DNA of 32,988 nt from the NCBI GenBank assembly GCA_022340485.1, contig JAJDNX010000023.1:1-32988 (forward strand). The letters are read 5' to 3'. This document shows positions 9,283-18,084 of this stretch, in pieces (the stretch's first letter is position 1; every line of letters begins with the position of its first letter). This DNA comes from Gammaproteobacteria bacterium (lineage in GTDB: Bacteria > Pseudomonadota > Gammaproteobacteria > UBA9214). The position numbers and the translations under genes are program-made. The notes under the pieces are model-generated. The model saw only the letters and a list, made by a program, of their open reading frames with translations. It was not told the DNA's origin and did not search any database.

Positions 9283-9288
9283 ATTATA
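9283..9288 (-). promoter_or_regulatory. Candidate -10 box (TATAAT) upstream of valS
   Basis: A perfect TATAAT on the minus strand lies about 48 bases before the valS start, inside a 241-base gap. I cannot see a matching -35 element at 16-18 bases, nor an extended TG motif, so support is limited to the -10 match and the position. Confidence 0.3.
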
Positions 9289-9475
9289 CCTGAAGGCATG
9301 TATTTTGACCTGAACTGTTCCCGGTAAGGGTAACTAGCGGGCTGATGGACAGGCCCCAGGTGTGTGTGACATGGCCGTAGGTCGTGAAAAGTCGCAGTTT
9401 ACGCCTTCAAAATGTGCACTTCGCACCTGATTTCAGTGCACTATCGTGTCCCGGGAGGCAATTTTCAACAGCCTG

Positions 9476-9841
9476 CTATTCCTGCACTGCACGGGCAAGT
9501 AGTTCCGGGAGGTCTGCCTCGAGCTGTTTGCGAACGGCTTCGCAAGAGGCAGCATTGCTGTCATCAAACGCCACGGTAATTGCCTCTTCAAGTGTCGGTC
9601 TCAGCGCCAGTTCCAGCTGCTGGCGGACTGAACGTGTCAGCTCCGCGGCGATTACATCCAGTTGCTTTTTGAAGGCATTGCTGTTCAATAGCAACCTGGC
9701 GAGTTCCTCGACAGATACATCATTACTACCGGGTTTTCGCGATTCTGCGTCAGCATTGGGTGTGGCATCATCGGCTACCAGATCCGTCAGGATGGGTATG
9801 CCATCAGGATCCAGCAGCAGGTCTTCGTTTGTCTTTGTCAT
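9476..9841 (-). CDS. Conserved-position hypothetical protein between holC and valS
   Basis: The 121-residue protein is acidic in its N-terminal half (LLLDPDGIPILTDLV at 9-23) and mainly helical afterwards (about 42-120), with no signal peptide or membrane segment. Its ATG overlaps the holC stop as ATGA, so it is translated with holC. An unnamed protein of this sort is often found at this place in gammaproteobacterial pepA-holC-valS loci; I cannot assign a function. The opening motif, an acidic stretch followed by GIPxLTDxV, is probably its most conserved part. Confidence 0.75.
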   Translation of the reverse strand: MTKTNEDLLLDPDGIPILTDLVADDATPNADAESRKPGSNDVSVEELARLLLNSNAFKKQLDVIAAELTRSVRQQLELALRPTLEEAITVAFDDSNAASCEAVRKQLEADLPELLARAVQE

Positions 9842-10263
9842 AGCTTGTGTGTCTTCAATGTGTAACCACGGTCCTTGTAAAAACGATAGCGGTCTCGTGC
9901 ACTTTGCCGTTGTGCATCATCGCCACCAACCAGCTCGGCGACACGATTAAAGCGGCTGAAGAAGGCAGGTATATCATCCGCAAGGTTGACCAGGACATCA
10001 TTGGGGGTATCCGGCTCGATGGCATGCCCCAGCAGTATCGGTTGATCGCCTGCTGCTCCGGGATGGTAGCATTCGTGTGGCAGAAAGCTTCCGTCCCGGA
10101 ATGTCCACAACAGCTCATCCAGCTGTTTAAGTTGCTGCTCAGATGCTGTGTTGATGTAAACCCGGTGTCCCTGTTTATAGGCTTTCTCTGTCAGCTTGCA
10201 GGTGAATTGCTGCCGGGCATCCACCCGACTGTCCTGTAATATATAAAAGTCTACCCGCGTCAT
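9838..10263 (-). CDS. holC: DNA polymerase III subunit chi
   Basis: The 141-residue protein begins MTRVDFYILQD and continues with the family's pattern: CKLTEKAYKQGHRVYI, LDELLWTFRDGSFLPHE, PILLGH and LVNLADDIPAFFSRF. Chi is the clamp-loader accessory subunit that pairs with psi and contacts single-strand-binding protein at the replication fork. The start overlaps the pepA stop by one base (TGATG) and the gene overlaps the next one by four bases, so the three are a coupled unit. Length and gene order (pepA-holC-valS) match E. coli. Confidence 0.93.
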   Translation of the reverse strand: MTRVDFYILQDSRVDARQQFTCKLTEKAYKQGHRVYINTASEQQLKQLDELLWTFRDGSFLPHECYHPGAAGDQPILLGHAIEPDTPNDVLVNLADDIPAFFSRFNRVAELVGGDDAQRQSARDRYRFYKDRGYTLKTHKL

Positions 10264-11753
10264 CAGCTGGCACTGCGATCTAGCAGGAACTGCGTCAGTA
10301 ACGATACCGGTCTTCCTGTGGCACCTTTTTCATCGCCACCCTTCCAGGCTACCCCCGCGATATCGAGGTGCGCCCAGCGGAATTTTTCCGTGAAGCGGGC
10401 GAGGAAGCAGGCGGCTGTGATCGTGCCGGCCTCGCGTCCACCGATGTTAGCCATGTCGGCAAAATTACTCTTCAACTGCTGCTGGTAGTCTTCCCACAGG
10501 GGCAAGTGCCAGGCGCGATCGCCAGCGGCTTCACCGGCCTCCAGTAATTCATCTGCCAGCTTGTCATCATTACTCAGCAGGCCAGCTGCATGGCTTCCCA
10601 GTGCGATCACACAGGCACCGGTGAGGGTGGCGATATCGATTACTACCGCCGGCTTGAATCTCTCGCAATAAGTAAGGGCATCGCACAGAATCAGGCGGCC
10701 CTCTGCGTCGGTGTTGAGGATCTCTATGGTCTGTCCCGACATGCTGGTGACGATATCGCCAGGCTTGCTGGCATTGCCATCCGGGAGGTTCTCGGTGGTT
10801 GGAATGATGCCCACTACATTAAGGGGAATTTTCATGGCGATGCAGGCCTTGAGCGTGCCCAGCACGCTGGCTGCACCACACATGTCATATTTCATCTCAT
10901 CCATGGCGGCACCCGGCTTGATAGAAATACCACCGGAATCAAATGTCACGCCTTTGCCTACCAGGATAAAAGGCTTTTCACCGGTCTTGCCGCCGTTATA
11001 TTTCAGGGTGATCAGCTTGGCAGGCTGGCGGCTGCCACGGGCCACCGACAGTAATGACCCCATGCCCAGCTTCTCCATGCTGGCCTCGTCCATGACGCTG
11101 ACCTTGAGTTTATCGCTGCTTCTGCCCAGTTCGCGAGCCGCTTTTGCCAGGTAGCTAGGGGTGCAGATGTTACCGGGCAGGTCACCCAGTGTGCGTGCCA
11201 GTTCAACACCTCTGGCAATGGCTTCACCATCGACCAGTGCCTTGCGGGCTGAAGCCATGTCCTGGGCATCTACAGCGACAGTCAGTCGGCGTATCGGTTG
11301 TACCGGGTTGTCCTTCTTGCTCTTGAGCGCGTCCGGTGTATAGGCGGCACTGCACGCGCCTTCTACCAGGGTGCGCACCTTCTGGTAGATTGTTCGCTCG
11401 GGGACCTCCAGTACGGCCAGGTAACTGACCGCATCGCTAGCGCCCGATGCATTGACGGCCTGCGCCGCACAAAGGACGGCTTGCTGGTAGCCGCGGCTGT
11501 TGAATTTATCGGCCTTGCCACAACCTACAAGCAGAACTCGGTCGCATTTTGCACCAGCCGGGTGGTGCAGTATCAACGTTTGCCCGCTGCTGCCATCCAT
11601 GTCGCCATTCTTCAATATTTTTTTGAGCATGCCGTCCGTGGCTTGATCGAATTGTGCGGCGGCAGAAGACAGGATGCGGCGCTCATAGACACCAAGAATG
11701 ACACAGCCAGTCTTTATGTTCGCGGGTGTTTCAGTTGTGACGTTGAATTTCAT
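10263..11753 (-). CDS. pepA: Leucyl aminopeptidase PepA (M17 family)
   Basis: The 496-residue cytosolic enzyme has the M17 signature NTDAEGRL at 347-354. Other two-metal-site residues are visible: Lys267, Asp272 in TFDSGG, Asp290, Asp349 and Glu351. It releases N-terminal amino acids from peptides; E. coli PepA also binds DNA in Xer recombination and carAB control, which cannot be judged here. I placed the start at 11753 (MKFNV) because GAGG lies a suitable distance upstream and the family begins here; the longer frame from 11819 adds 22 unlikely residues. It heads the pepA-holC unit and diverges from lptF. Confidence 0.96.
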   Translation of the reverse strand: MKFNVTTETPANIKTGCVILGVYERRILSSAAAQFDQATDGMLKKILKNGDMDGSSGQTLILHHPAGAKCDRVLLVGCGKADKFNSRGYQQAVLCAAQAVNASGASDAVSYLAVLEVPERTIYQKVRTLVEGACSAAYTPDALKSKKDNPVQPIRRLTVAVDAQDMASARKALVDGEAIARGVELARTLGDLPGNICTPSYLAKAARELGRSSDKLKVSVMDEASMEKLGMGSLLSVARGSRQPAKLITLKYNGGKTGEKPFILVGKGVTFDSGGISIKPGAAMDEMKYDMCGAASVLGTLKACIAMKIPLNVVGIIPTTENLPDGNASKPGDIVTSMSGQTIEILNTDAEGRLILCDALTYCERFKPAVVIDIATLTGACVIALGSHAAGLLSNDDKLADELLEAGEAAGDRAWHLPLWEDYQQQLKSNFADMANIGGREAGTITAACFLARFTEKFRWAHLDIAGVAWKGGDEKGATGRPVSLLTQFLLDRSAS

Positions 11754-11906
11754 GCATTGCCCTCGAATGGTACGTGTTGTGATTGCAGATAACGGCATAT
11801 GTGTATACGGTAGCCGCATTCACCCGGCCCCGATCCGGGCAGGAAAACAATGGGTGGAGTGTACTGGAAGCAGACATTATTTTCATGCTTCAGCAAGGCT
11901 CAATTA

Positions 11907-13004
11907 ATGTTACGCATCTTTGACAGGTATTTGCTGCAAGAAGTGATCTACGGCTGGCTGGCCGTGACCATGGTTTTGTGTTTGATCCTTGTCAGTAACC
12001 GCCTGGTGCTGTTTCTCGCGGACGCAGCCTCCGGTGATATTGCCGCCAATGTTATCTTCAAGCTGCTGGGTCTGAAAATGGTGTGGTACATGGTGCATAT
12101 CGTGCCCTTTGCGCTGGCACTGGGTGTGGTGCTTGGACTGGGGCGCCTGTACCGTGACAATGAAATGACTGTCATGTCAGCCTGTGGTGTCGGTGTCTGG
12201 CGCATTTACAAACCGTTGCTTGGCTTCGGGCTGGTGGTGGCTGCGCTACTGACCTGGCTAGCGCTGTTTGTCAGTCCTGAAATCCAGGGAGTCAGCAGCC
12301 GGCTGACAATGATGGCAGAGGAACAGGCGGATCTAACTCTGCTGGGTGCCGGCCGGTTTAACGAAATTCAGGATGGCAAGCTGACATTTTATGCCGAGAA
12401 GCTCTCTGCGGATAAACAGCGCATGGAGAACCTGTTTATCGAGATGCGCAACCAGGACGATGACAGCAAGCTGCCACAGTTGCTGACGGCAAAGTCGGCC
12501 TACCGCAAGCAGGATGCCGGGAGTAATGACAGTTTCCTGGTGCTGGTGGACGGATACCGCTATGAAGGTACGCCAGGTACTGCCAATTACCGTATTGCCC
12601 GGTTTGCTGAATATGGTGTGCGTATCGAATTACCTGCTGCCGCGGAGGTCGTCGATGAACGCGAAAGCACCCCGACTGCGGTGCTGGCGAAGTCGGCCGA
12701 CCGTAAGGACATTGCAGAACTGCAGTGGCGAATTATGATGCCCGTGTCCGTCATGGTGTTGCTGATTCTCGCGGTTCCCCTCAGCCAGTCAACGCCACGC
12801 CAGGGTCGTTATGGCAGGCTGGTCGTTGCGGTTCTCCTGTTTGTCATTTACTACAACCTGATGGGTGTGGCCGAGGTCTGGGTGAAGAACAGTGTGGTAC
12901 CTCCCGCTATCGGGATGTGGTGGGTGGCTGCACTGCCTCTGTTGCTGGCAACTGTCCTGCTCAGAAGTAGGCCACTGCTGAATCTGCTAGGGCGTGGCCG
13001 GTGA
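11907..13004 (+). CDS. lptF: LPS export ABC transporter permease LptF
   Basis: The 365-residue inner-membrane protein has the YjgP/YjgQ layout: three membrane segments within about residues 12-122, a large periplasmic beta-jellyroll domain (about 123-265), then three more segments to residue 355. With LptG and LptB it drives lipopolysaccharide from the inner membrane onto the Lpt bridge. The start at 11907 (MLRIFDRYLLQE) fits the family and has AAGG nine bases upstream; the longer frame from 11850 adds a non-conserved stretch. It overlaps lptG by four bases and diverges from pepA, the classic gammaproteobacterial order. Confidence 0.95.
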   Translation: MLRIFDRYLLQEVIYGWLAVTMVLCLILVSNRLVLFLADAASGDIAANVIFKLLGLKMVWYMVHIVPFALALGVVLGLGRLYRDNEMTVMSACGVGVWRIYKPLLGFGLVVAALLTWLALFVSPEIQGVSSRLTMMAEEQADLTLLGAGRFNEIQDGKLTFYAEKLSADKQRMENLFIEMRNQDDDSKLPQLLTAKSAYRKQDAGSNDSFLVLVDGYRYEGTPGTANYRIARFAEYGVRIELPAAAEVVDERESTPTAVLAKSADRKDIAELQWRIMMPVSVMVLLILAVPLSQSTPRQGRYGRLVVAVLLFVIYYNLMGVAEVWVKNSVVPPAIGMWWVAALPLLLATVLLRSRPLLNLLGRGR

Positions 13005-14062
13005 AAATCATCGACCGTTATATCGCCACTGTCGTGACCACCGCGACATTGACCGCCTTGCTGGTTGTGGTTGGTCTGGATGCATTCTTCAGCGTCATCG
13101 GGCAGATAGATTCGGTTGGCAAGGGCGACTATACCTTGCTGAAAATGCTGATGACGGTTGTGTTGACCATTCCTGCCAGTATGTATGCACTGTTTCCGGT
13201 GGCGGCCTTGCTGGGCAGTCTGGGCGGAATGGGGATGCTGGCGTCCAACAGTGAGCTGATCGCGCTGCGAGCAAGTGGCTTGTCGATATGGCGCATCGTC
13301 CTTTCCGTCATGCAGGCAGGTGTTCTCATGCTGTTTATAGCCGTCCTGGTGGGTGAATTTGTAGCGCCGGGTGCAGAGCAGTATGCCCAGCAAATACGTT
13401 CATCGGCGACCGATGCCCGCGTCAGTTTTATGGGTAATCGCGGGTTATGGGTACGTGATGACAGGTTGTTTATAAACGCCAAGAAGGTGGTTTCAGAGAA
13501 TACACTGGCAGATATTACGGTGTACGAGTTTGATGACAACGCAAAACTGAAGATAGCGACCAGCGCTGTGTCGGCGAACTACCGGAAGGGTCAATGGGTG
13601 CTGCATAATGTGCAGCAGTCCAGGTTTGGCACAGACAGTGTGCAGGTTGACCATGTCGAGGAGCTGCCCCGCGATTCCTTGCTGACGCCTGAGCTACTGG
13701 GTATCGTGGTGCTGGAGCCCGAGGATATGTCGGCCCGCGAAATTAAACAGTTCATGAGCTATCTGCAAGACAACGGACTGAATACACAGCAGTACCAATA
13801 TGCACTCTTGAGTCGCTTCATTACACCAGTGTCAGCTCTGGTGATGCTGTTTATATCGGTGCCCTTTGTGTTTGGAAGCTTGCGGACGGCCTCTGCCGGC
13901 CACCGCATTTTCATCGGGATCCTGGTGGGATTTGGTTTTTACATCGTTAGCCAGGTCGCGGGCCAGATGGGGCGGGTATACGATCTCGACCCCGTACTGG
14001 CGACCTTCACGCCGAGCGTCATTTTCCTGTTGATCGGCATTCGTGCCGTGCGGCGCCTGTAG
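13001..14062 (+). CDS. lptG: LPS export ABC transporter permease LptG
   Basis: The 353-residue partner of LptF has the same six-segment plan, with a periplasmic domain at about 125-260. It opens MKIIDRYIATVV, the usual LptG start, using GTG at 13001 in a GTGA overlap with the lptF stop. FVFGSLRTASAGHRIFIGI at about 286-304 is a recognisable conserved stretch of the family. The two are co-translated in a two-gene operon; the next gene downstream is on the opposite strand. Confidence 0.95.
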   Translation: MKIIDRYIATVVTTATLTALLVVVGLDAFFSVIGQIDSVGKGDYTLLKMLMTVVLTIPASMYALFPVAALLGSLGGMGMLASNSELIALRASGLSIWRIVLSVMQAGVLMLFIAVLVGEFVAPGAEQYAQQIRSSATDARVSFMGNRGLWVRDDRLFINAKKVVSENTLADITVYEFDDNAKLKIATSAVSANYRKGQWVLHNVQQSRFGTDSVQVDHVEELPRDSLLTPELLGIVVLEPEDMSAREIKQFMSYLQDNGLNTQQYQYALLSRFITPVSALVMLFISVPFVFGSLRTASAGHRIFIGILVGFGFYIVSQVAGQMGRVYDLDPVLATFTPSVIFLLIGIRAVRRL

Positions 14063-14109
14063 AAAGACCGGCAGAAAACATCCATGGTTTTTTCACGGTT
14101 ACGGCGATA

Positions 14110-14571
14110 TCAGCCGCGTTTCGCATGACTCAACGGATTTCTGGGTAATCGCACGATCACGGATTCCGAGATCCGGTCGTGTACGGCCATCTTGTCCCTG
14201 TCGAACAGCATCCAGAACAAGCCGAGCCCGGCAAGTGCCAGTGACGGTATTGCCACCATGAAGCGCAGCAATGCCTGCCAGATGCTGATGGGCTGGCCAT
14301 CCGGTCGTTGCAAACGCAGGCGCCAGGCACGCATGCCCAGGGTCTGGCCACCATGCAGCCAGAACCAGGCATAGAAGGAAAAACAGATCAGGAATAAAAA
14401 GGTTCGGAAAAACGGGTTGTGGTAACTCAATGTCCCGTGGGTGACGATCAGTGCCAGCGCGGTAGCGATCAGTAGTGCAGAGAACAGCAGCAGCGAGTCA
14501 TAAAACATGGCCAGCAGGCGCACAATCAGTCCTGCGGGTCGGTTGGCTGGCTCATTACGGGTTGTCTGCAT
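14110..14571 (-). CDS. RDD family integral membrane protein
   Basis: The 153-residue protein has a short polar N-terminus, RLLAMFYDSLLLFSALL (first segment, about 18-42), a second segment at about 54-72, GQTLGMRAWRLRL (76-88), a third segment at about 98-123, and DRDKMAVHDRIS near the C-terminus. The Arg/Asp residues in and near the first segment and the conserved GQTLGMRxxxL are typical of the RDD family, small inner-membrane proteins of mostly unknown function (some linked to ion transport). It ends 47 bases from the lptG stop on the other strand and lies just downstream of the tRNA gene. Confidence 0.85.
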   Translation of the reverse strand: MQTTRNEPANRPAGLIVRLLAMFYDSLLLFSALLIATALALIVTHGTLSYHNPFFRTFLFLICFSFYAWFWLHGGQTLGMRAWRLRLQRPDGQPISIWQALLRFMVAIPSLALAGLGLFWMLFDRDKMAVHDRISESVIVRLPRNPLSHAKRG

Positions 14572-14611
14572 GCGGCTGTCTGTTCACGTAGCTGGACAAA
14601 GGCGAGGGGAA

Positions 14612-14686
14612 TGGCGCTCCCTACGAGATTCGAACTCGTGTTACCGGCGTGAGAGGCCAGCGTCCTAACCACTAGACGAAGAGAGC
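14612..14686 (-). tRNA. tRNA-Glu, anticodon CTC
   Basis: The 75-base cloverleaf reads on the minus strand from 14686. The acceptor stem pairs GCTCTCT with AGGGAGC and ends in an encoded CCA at 14614-14612. The D arm contains TCTAGTGGTTAGGA, the anticodon stem pairs CTGGC with GCCGG around loop CTCTCAC, and the T arm is ACGAG-TTCGAAT-CTCGT. The loop places CTC at the anticodon, decoding GAG. Overall it resembles the E. coli tRNA-Glu, which has TTC instead. A promoter with a perfect -10 box lies just upstream. Confidence 0.95.
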
Positions 14687-14719
14687 ATATGACCAGTACA
14701 TGCACTGGAAAGCGGTGTT

Positions 14720-14747
14720 ATTATACGCGCTACCTTTTTATCCACAA
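14720..14747 (-). promoter_or_regulatory. Sigma-70 promoter of the tRNA-Glu gene
   Basis: On the minus strand TTGTGG (14747-14742) and a perfect TATAAT (14725-14720) are separated by 16 bases. Transcription would start near 14713, leaving a leader of about 25-30 bases before the mature 5' end at 14686. The site overlaps the region just upstream of pcnB, so tRNA and pcnB transcription diverge from nearly the same place. Confidence 0.6.
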
Positions 14748-14756
14748 GCAGGAAAC

Positions 14757-16079
14757 GTGAGCAACACAGGACGCAACGAAACCCGCAGCGCAGCTACCCA
14801 TATTTCCCGTCCGGAACACTCGATTTCGCGGGTCAATATCAGTCCTAACGCACTGAAGGTGTTATACCGTTTGAAAGATGCCGGTTACCAGGCCCACCTG
14901 GTCGGAGGGGGGGTGCGTGACCTGCTGCTTGGGCGGGAACCAAAAGACTTTGATGTTGCCACCGATGCCCATCCAGAGGATGTCCGCAAGCTGTTCAGAA
15001 ATTGCCGTCTCATCGGGCGTCGTTTCCGGCTGGCGCATGTTGTATTTGGCCGTGAAATTATCGAGGTGGCAACCTTTCGTGCCTTGCAGCATGGTGGCAA
15101 TGAGGATGGCGACCAGCATATTGACGATGAAGGCCGTATTGTCCGTGACAATGTTTTTGGCGACATCGAAGGCGATGCCTTTCGTCGCGACTTCAGTGTC
15201 AATGCGCTCTACTACAACATAGCCGATTTCTCGATTATCGATTACACCGGTGGCATGGCTGATATCGAGCGGGGTGTACTGCGGCTTATTGGTGACCCCG
15301 ATACGCGATTTCGGGAAGATCCGGTACGTATGCTGCGCGCTGTGCGCTTCGCCACAAAGCTGGGTTTTCGCATGGACCCGCTCACTGAACAGCCCATCAA
15401 AAATCTGGCACCGTTGCTGGGCGATATTCCGCCGGCGCGCCTGTTTGATGAAATGCTCAAGCTGTTCCTGGGTGGGGCTGCACTGGCAAACTTTGAAATG
15501 CTGCGTCATTACAATCTGTTCGGGCAGTTGTTTCCACTCACAGAGCAATCACTGACACACGAAGAAAACAATTTTCCGCTAACGCTGATTTCCAGGGGCA
15601 TGGCCAATACCGATACCCGCATCGAGCAGGGCAAGCCGGTGACACCGGCCTTTTTGTTTGCGGTACTTCTCTGGCAGCCAGTTCGCGAGCGGGCTGCAAA
15701 ACTCGAGGCGGAAGGACAACACCCGGTGCTGGCACTGCAACATGCCAGTTCACAGATTATTGCCGAGCAGGCCGTGGTGATGGCAACCCCGAGACGTTTT
15801 TCTCTGCCCATGCGCGAAATATGGATGTTACAGTTGCGGCTGGAGAGCAAGGGAGGTCGCCGCAGTGTGCGGTTGCTGGGTCATCCTCGTTTCCGCGCAG
15901 CCTATGATTTTCTGTTGCTGCGTGCTGAAGCCGGCGAAGTACCCGAAGAGCTGGCTGACTGGTGGACGGAATTCCAGGAAACGGGTCCGGAGCAGCATGA
16001 AAAGCAGGCAACCGGCAAACGACCACGGAAACGCCGTCGCAACCGTCCGCGGCGCTCACCGGGAGGACAGACAGAATGA
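14757..16079 (+). CDS. pcnB: Poly(A) polymerase I
   Basis: The 440-residue protein adds 3' poly(A) tails that promote RNA decay. The nucleotidyltransferase core shows HLVGGGVRDLLLG at about 47-59 and DFDVATDA at 64-71, where the two Asp residues bind metal; RFREDPVRMLRAVRFA follows in the neck domain. The C-terminus is very basic (KRPRKRRRNRPRR), as in PcnB and unlike CCA-adding enzymes, which are also shorter. I prefer the GTG at 14757, preceded by AGGA, because the ATG at 14700 lies in the tRNA promoter region. Its stop overlaps the folK start by four bases, heading the folK-pan operon. Confidence 0.93.
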   Translation: MSNTGRNETRSAATHISRPEHSISRVNISPNALKVLYRLKDAGYQAHLVGGGVRDLLLGREPKDFDVATDAHPEDVRKLFRNCRLIGRRFRLAHVVFGREIIEVATFRALQHGGNEDGDQHIDDEGRIVRDNVFGDIEGDAFRRDFSVNALYYNIADFSIIDYTGGMADIERGVLRLIGDPDTRFREDPVRMLRAVRFATKLGFRMDPLTEQPIKNLAPLLGDIPPARLFDEMLKLFLGGAALANFEMLRHYNLFGQLFPLTEQSLTHEENNFPLTLISRGMANTDTRIEQGKPVTPAFLFAVLLWQPVRERAAKLEAEGQHPVLALQHASSQIIAEQAVVMATPRRFSLPMREIWMLQLRLESKGGRRSVRLLGHPRFRAAYDFLLLRAEAGEVPEELADWWTEFQETGPEQHEKQATGKRPRKRRRNRPRRSPGGQTE

Positions 16080-16567
16080 CAGTACGTGCATATGTAGGAA
16101 TAGGCAGTAACCTGAACGATCCGGTTGCACAGGTTCTGGAAGCCGTTGAAGAACTGGAAATGATCCCTGATACCATCCTGGTGGAGCGTTCCAGCCTCTA
16201 CTCCGGCAAGCCCATGGGTCCGGCGGATCAGCCCGATTATGTGAACGCGGTGGTTTCACTTGATACGCTGCTGTCGCCCGAAGAATTATTCAGGTCTTTG
16301 GTCAGTATTGAGGACCAGCAGGGGCGTACCCGGGGCGGCGAGCCATGGGGGCCGCGGATTATCGACCTGGACCTGTTGCTCTACGGTAACAGTGTAATCA
16401 ACACCGCAACGCTGACCGTGCCGCACCCGCGAATGCACGAACGCGATTTTGTCATTGTCCCGCTGGAAGAGATCGCCGGCAACGTCAAGATACCGGGCCG
16501 GGGTTTTTTGTATTCGCTGATCAATTCATGCGAGAGTCATTCACTGAGAAAACTGATAACTGCTTAA
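16076..16567 (+). CDS. folK: 2-amino-4-hydroxy-6-hydroxymethyldihydropteridine diphosphokinase (HPPK)
   Basis: The 163-residue enzyme transfers pyrophosphate from ATP to hydroxymethyl-dihydropterin in folate synthesis. The opening YVGIGSNL, SSLYSGKPMG at 39-48, the signature WGPRIIDLDLLL at 91-102 (Asp97 and Asp99 bind magnesium) and VPHPRMHERDFVI at 115-127 are all in place. The ATG overlaps the pcnB stop (ATGA) and the TAA overlaps the next start (TAATG), so it is translated within a tightly coupled operon. Confidence 0.96.
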   Translation: MTVRAYVGIGSNLNDPVAQVLEAVEELEMIPDTILVERSSLYSGKPMGPADQPDYVNAVVSLDTLLSPEELFRSLVSIEDQQGRTRGGEPWGPRIIDLDLLLYGNSVINTATLTVPHPRMHERDFVIVPLEEIAGNVKIPGRGFLYSLINSCESHSLRKLITA

Positions 16568-17217
16568 TGAGTAACGAACGTCCCGGGTATATCGTCGTCG
16601 AAGGGCCAATCGGGGTAGGCAAAACCAGCCTTGCACGACGCCTTGCCGACAGCTTTGAATCAGACCTGATACTGGAAGCTGCGGACGAGAATCCCTTTCT
16701 CGAACGTTTCTACCAGGATCCGCGCTCGGGCGCCTTGCCTGCGCAGCTGTTTTTCCTGTTTCAGCGCGTTCGCCAGATAGAAGGCCTGCGTCAGGGCGAT
16801 ATGTTCCAACCGGTACGCGTTGCTGATTTTCTGCTCGAGAAAGACCGCCTGTTTGCCGAGCTGACACTTGATGCGGAAGAACTGAAACTCTATGACCAGG
16901 TCTATCAGCACGTGACGGTTGATGCCCCTGTACCGGGGCTGGTGATTTATCTGCAAGCACCTGAAGAAGTATTGCTAAAGCGCATCGCACGTCGCGGTAT
17001 TAAATACGAACGCAGAATTGACGCCGAATACCTGCGCAAACTCTCCGAAGCCTATTCACGCCTGTTTCTGAACTATGAGGCAGCTCCCCTGCTAATCGTA
17101 AACGCGGCACATATCAACCTGGTTGACAATGACAGGGACTACGAGGCGCTACTGGAACAAATCGATGTCACCAAGACCGGTAAGCATTATTTCAATCCCC
17201 TGTCTGCAGTGATCTAG
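16567..17217 (+). CDS. Deoxynucleoside kinase family protein
   Basis: The predicted 216-residue kinase belongs to the deoxyadenosine/deoxyguanosine kinase family. A P-loop, EGPIGVGKTS, lies at 12-21; the acidic ENPFLERFY follows at 41-49; DFLLEKDRLFA at about 87-97 matches the DRS-like motif; and an Arg-rich lid (KRIARRGIKYER) lies near 138-149. It would phosphorylate a deoxynucleoside for salvage; the exact substrate cannot be told. I placed the start at 16567, overlapping the folK stop as TAATG, rather than at 16528 inside folK. Its place between folK and panB recurs in other Gammaproteobacteria, although a link to pantothenate or folate synthesis is not obvious. Confidence 0.88.
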   Translation: MSNERPGYIVVEGPIGVGKTSLARRLADSFESDLILEAADENPFLERFYQDPRSGALPAQLFFLFQRVRQIEGLRQGDMFQPVRVADFLLEKDRLFAELTLDAEELKLYDQVYQHVTVDAPVPGLVIYLQAPEEVLLKRIARRGIKYERRIDAEYLRKLSEAYSRLFLNYEAAPLLIVNAAHINLVDNDRDYEALLEQIDVTKTGKHYFNPLSAVI

Positions 17218-17264
17218 CCCGGTATTTTCCGTAGCAAGAGAGTTCATCTAGGGTTCCAGGAATA

Positions 17265-18077
17265 ATGACAGGCACCAAGAAAGGCACACCGGTTACGCTC
17301 AGTGAGCTGCAGGCAATGAAACAGCGGGGTGAGAAAATTGCCTGCCTGACCTGTTATGACGCTACTTTTACACGGCTGCTGGAAGCGGCCGGGGTTGAGC
17401 TGTTCATTATTGGTGACTCGCTGGGTATGGTGCTGTTGGGCTATGAAACCACGGTTCATGTAAGTATGGATGACATGGTTTACCACGCCGCAAATGTTGC
17501 CAGGGCGGGGCGACATGCCCTTCGCATCGTGGACTTGCCGCACCAGAGCTACGAAACACCCGCACAGGCACTTGCCAATGCCAGACGGCTGGTGGCTGAG
17601 GGTGGAGCGGATATGGTGAAACTCGAAGGCGGTATCGGCAAGGTAGCGATTGTCGAAAATCTCGTACGGCACGGTATCCCGGTTTGTGGACACATCGGAT
17701 TATTACCGCAGTCGGTTGAGAAACCCGAGGACTACAGGGTACAGGGACGTGATGAGGCAAGTGCGAGAGCCATCATGGAGGATGCCCGGGCGCTGCAGGC
17801 AGCGGGTGCCGCGATGCTGGTGATGGAATGCATCCCGGCCTCACTGGCAACCGACATTACAAATGCAGTCAGCATACCTACCATCGGTATTGGTGCCGGA
17901 CGTGGTTGTGACGGACAGGTCCTGGTGCTGTATGACATGCTGGGTATCCTCTCGCACAAGCCACCGCGTTTCGTGAAAGATTTCCTGCGCGATACCGGTA
18001 ACGTGCCGGCGGCAGTGGCTGCCTACGTCAGAGCGGTGAAGGAAGGCAGCTACCCGGCAGCGGAACACGAGTACTGA
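17265..18077 (+). CDS. panB: 3-methyl-2-oxobutanoate hydroxymethyltransferase
   Basis: The 270-residue enzyme makes ketopantoate from alpha-ketoisovalerate and methylene-tetrahydrofolate, the first committed step to pantothenate. Conserved stretches are CLTCYDATFTRLLE at 27-40, IIGDSLGMVLLGY at 48-60 (Asp51 binds magnesium), MVKLEGG at about 117-123, HIGLLPQ at about 144-150 and IGIGAGRGCDGQVLV at about 206-220. AGGA lies just before the ATG. It is followed after seven bases by panC. Its position downstream of folK is functionally sensible, since it uses a folate cofactor. Confidence 0.97.
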   Translation: MTGTKKGTPVTLSELQAMKQRGEKIACLTCYDATFTRLLEAAGVELFIIGDSLGMVLLGYETTVHVSMDDMVYHAANVARAGRHALRIVDLPHQSYETPAQALANARRLVAEGGADMVKLEGGIGKVAIVENLVRHGIPVCGHIGLLPQSVEKPEDYRVQGRDEASARAIMEDARALQAAGAAMLVMECIPASLATDITNAVSIPTIGIGAGRGCDGQVLVLYDMLGILSHKPPRFVKDFLRDTGNVPAAVAAYVRAVKEGSYPAAEHEY

Positions 18078-18084
18078 CAAGGCC

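Noticed and set aside
14068-14095. An AAAAC/GGTTTT hairpin after lptG, considered as a terminator.
   Set aside because: The stem is short and almost all A-T, so it would be too weak.
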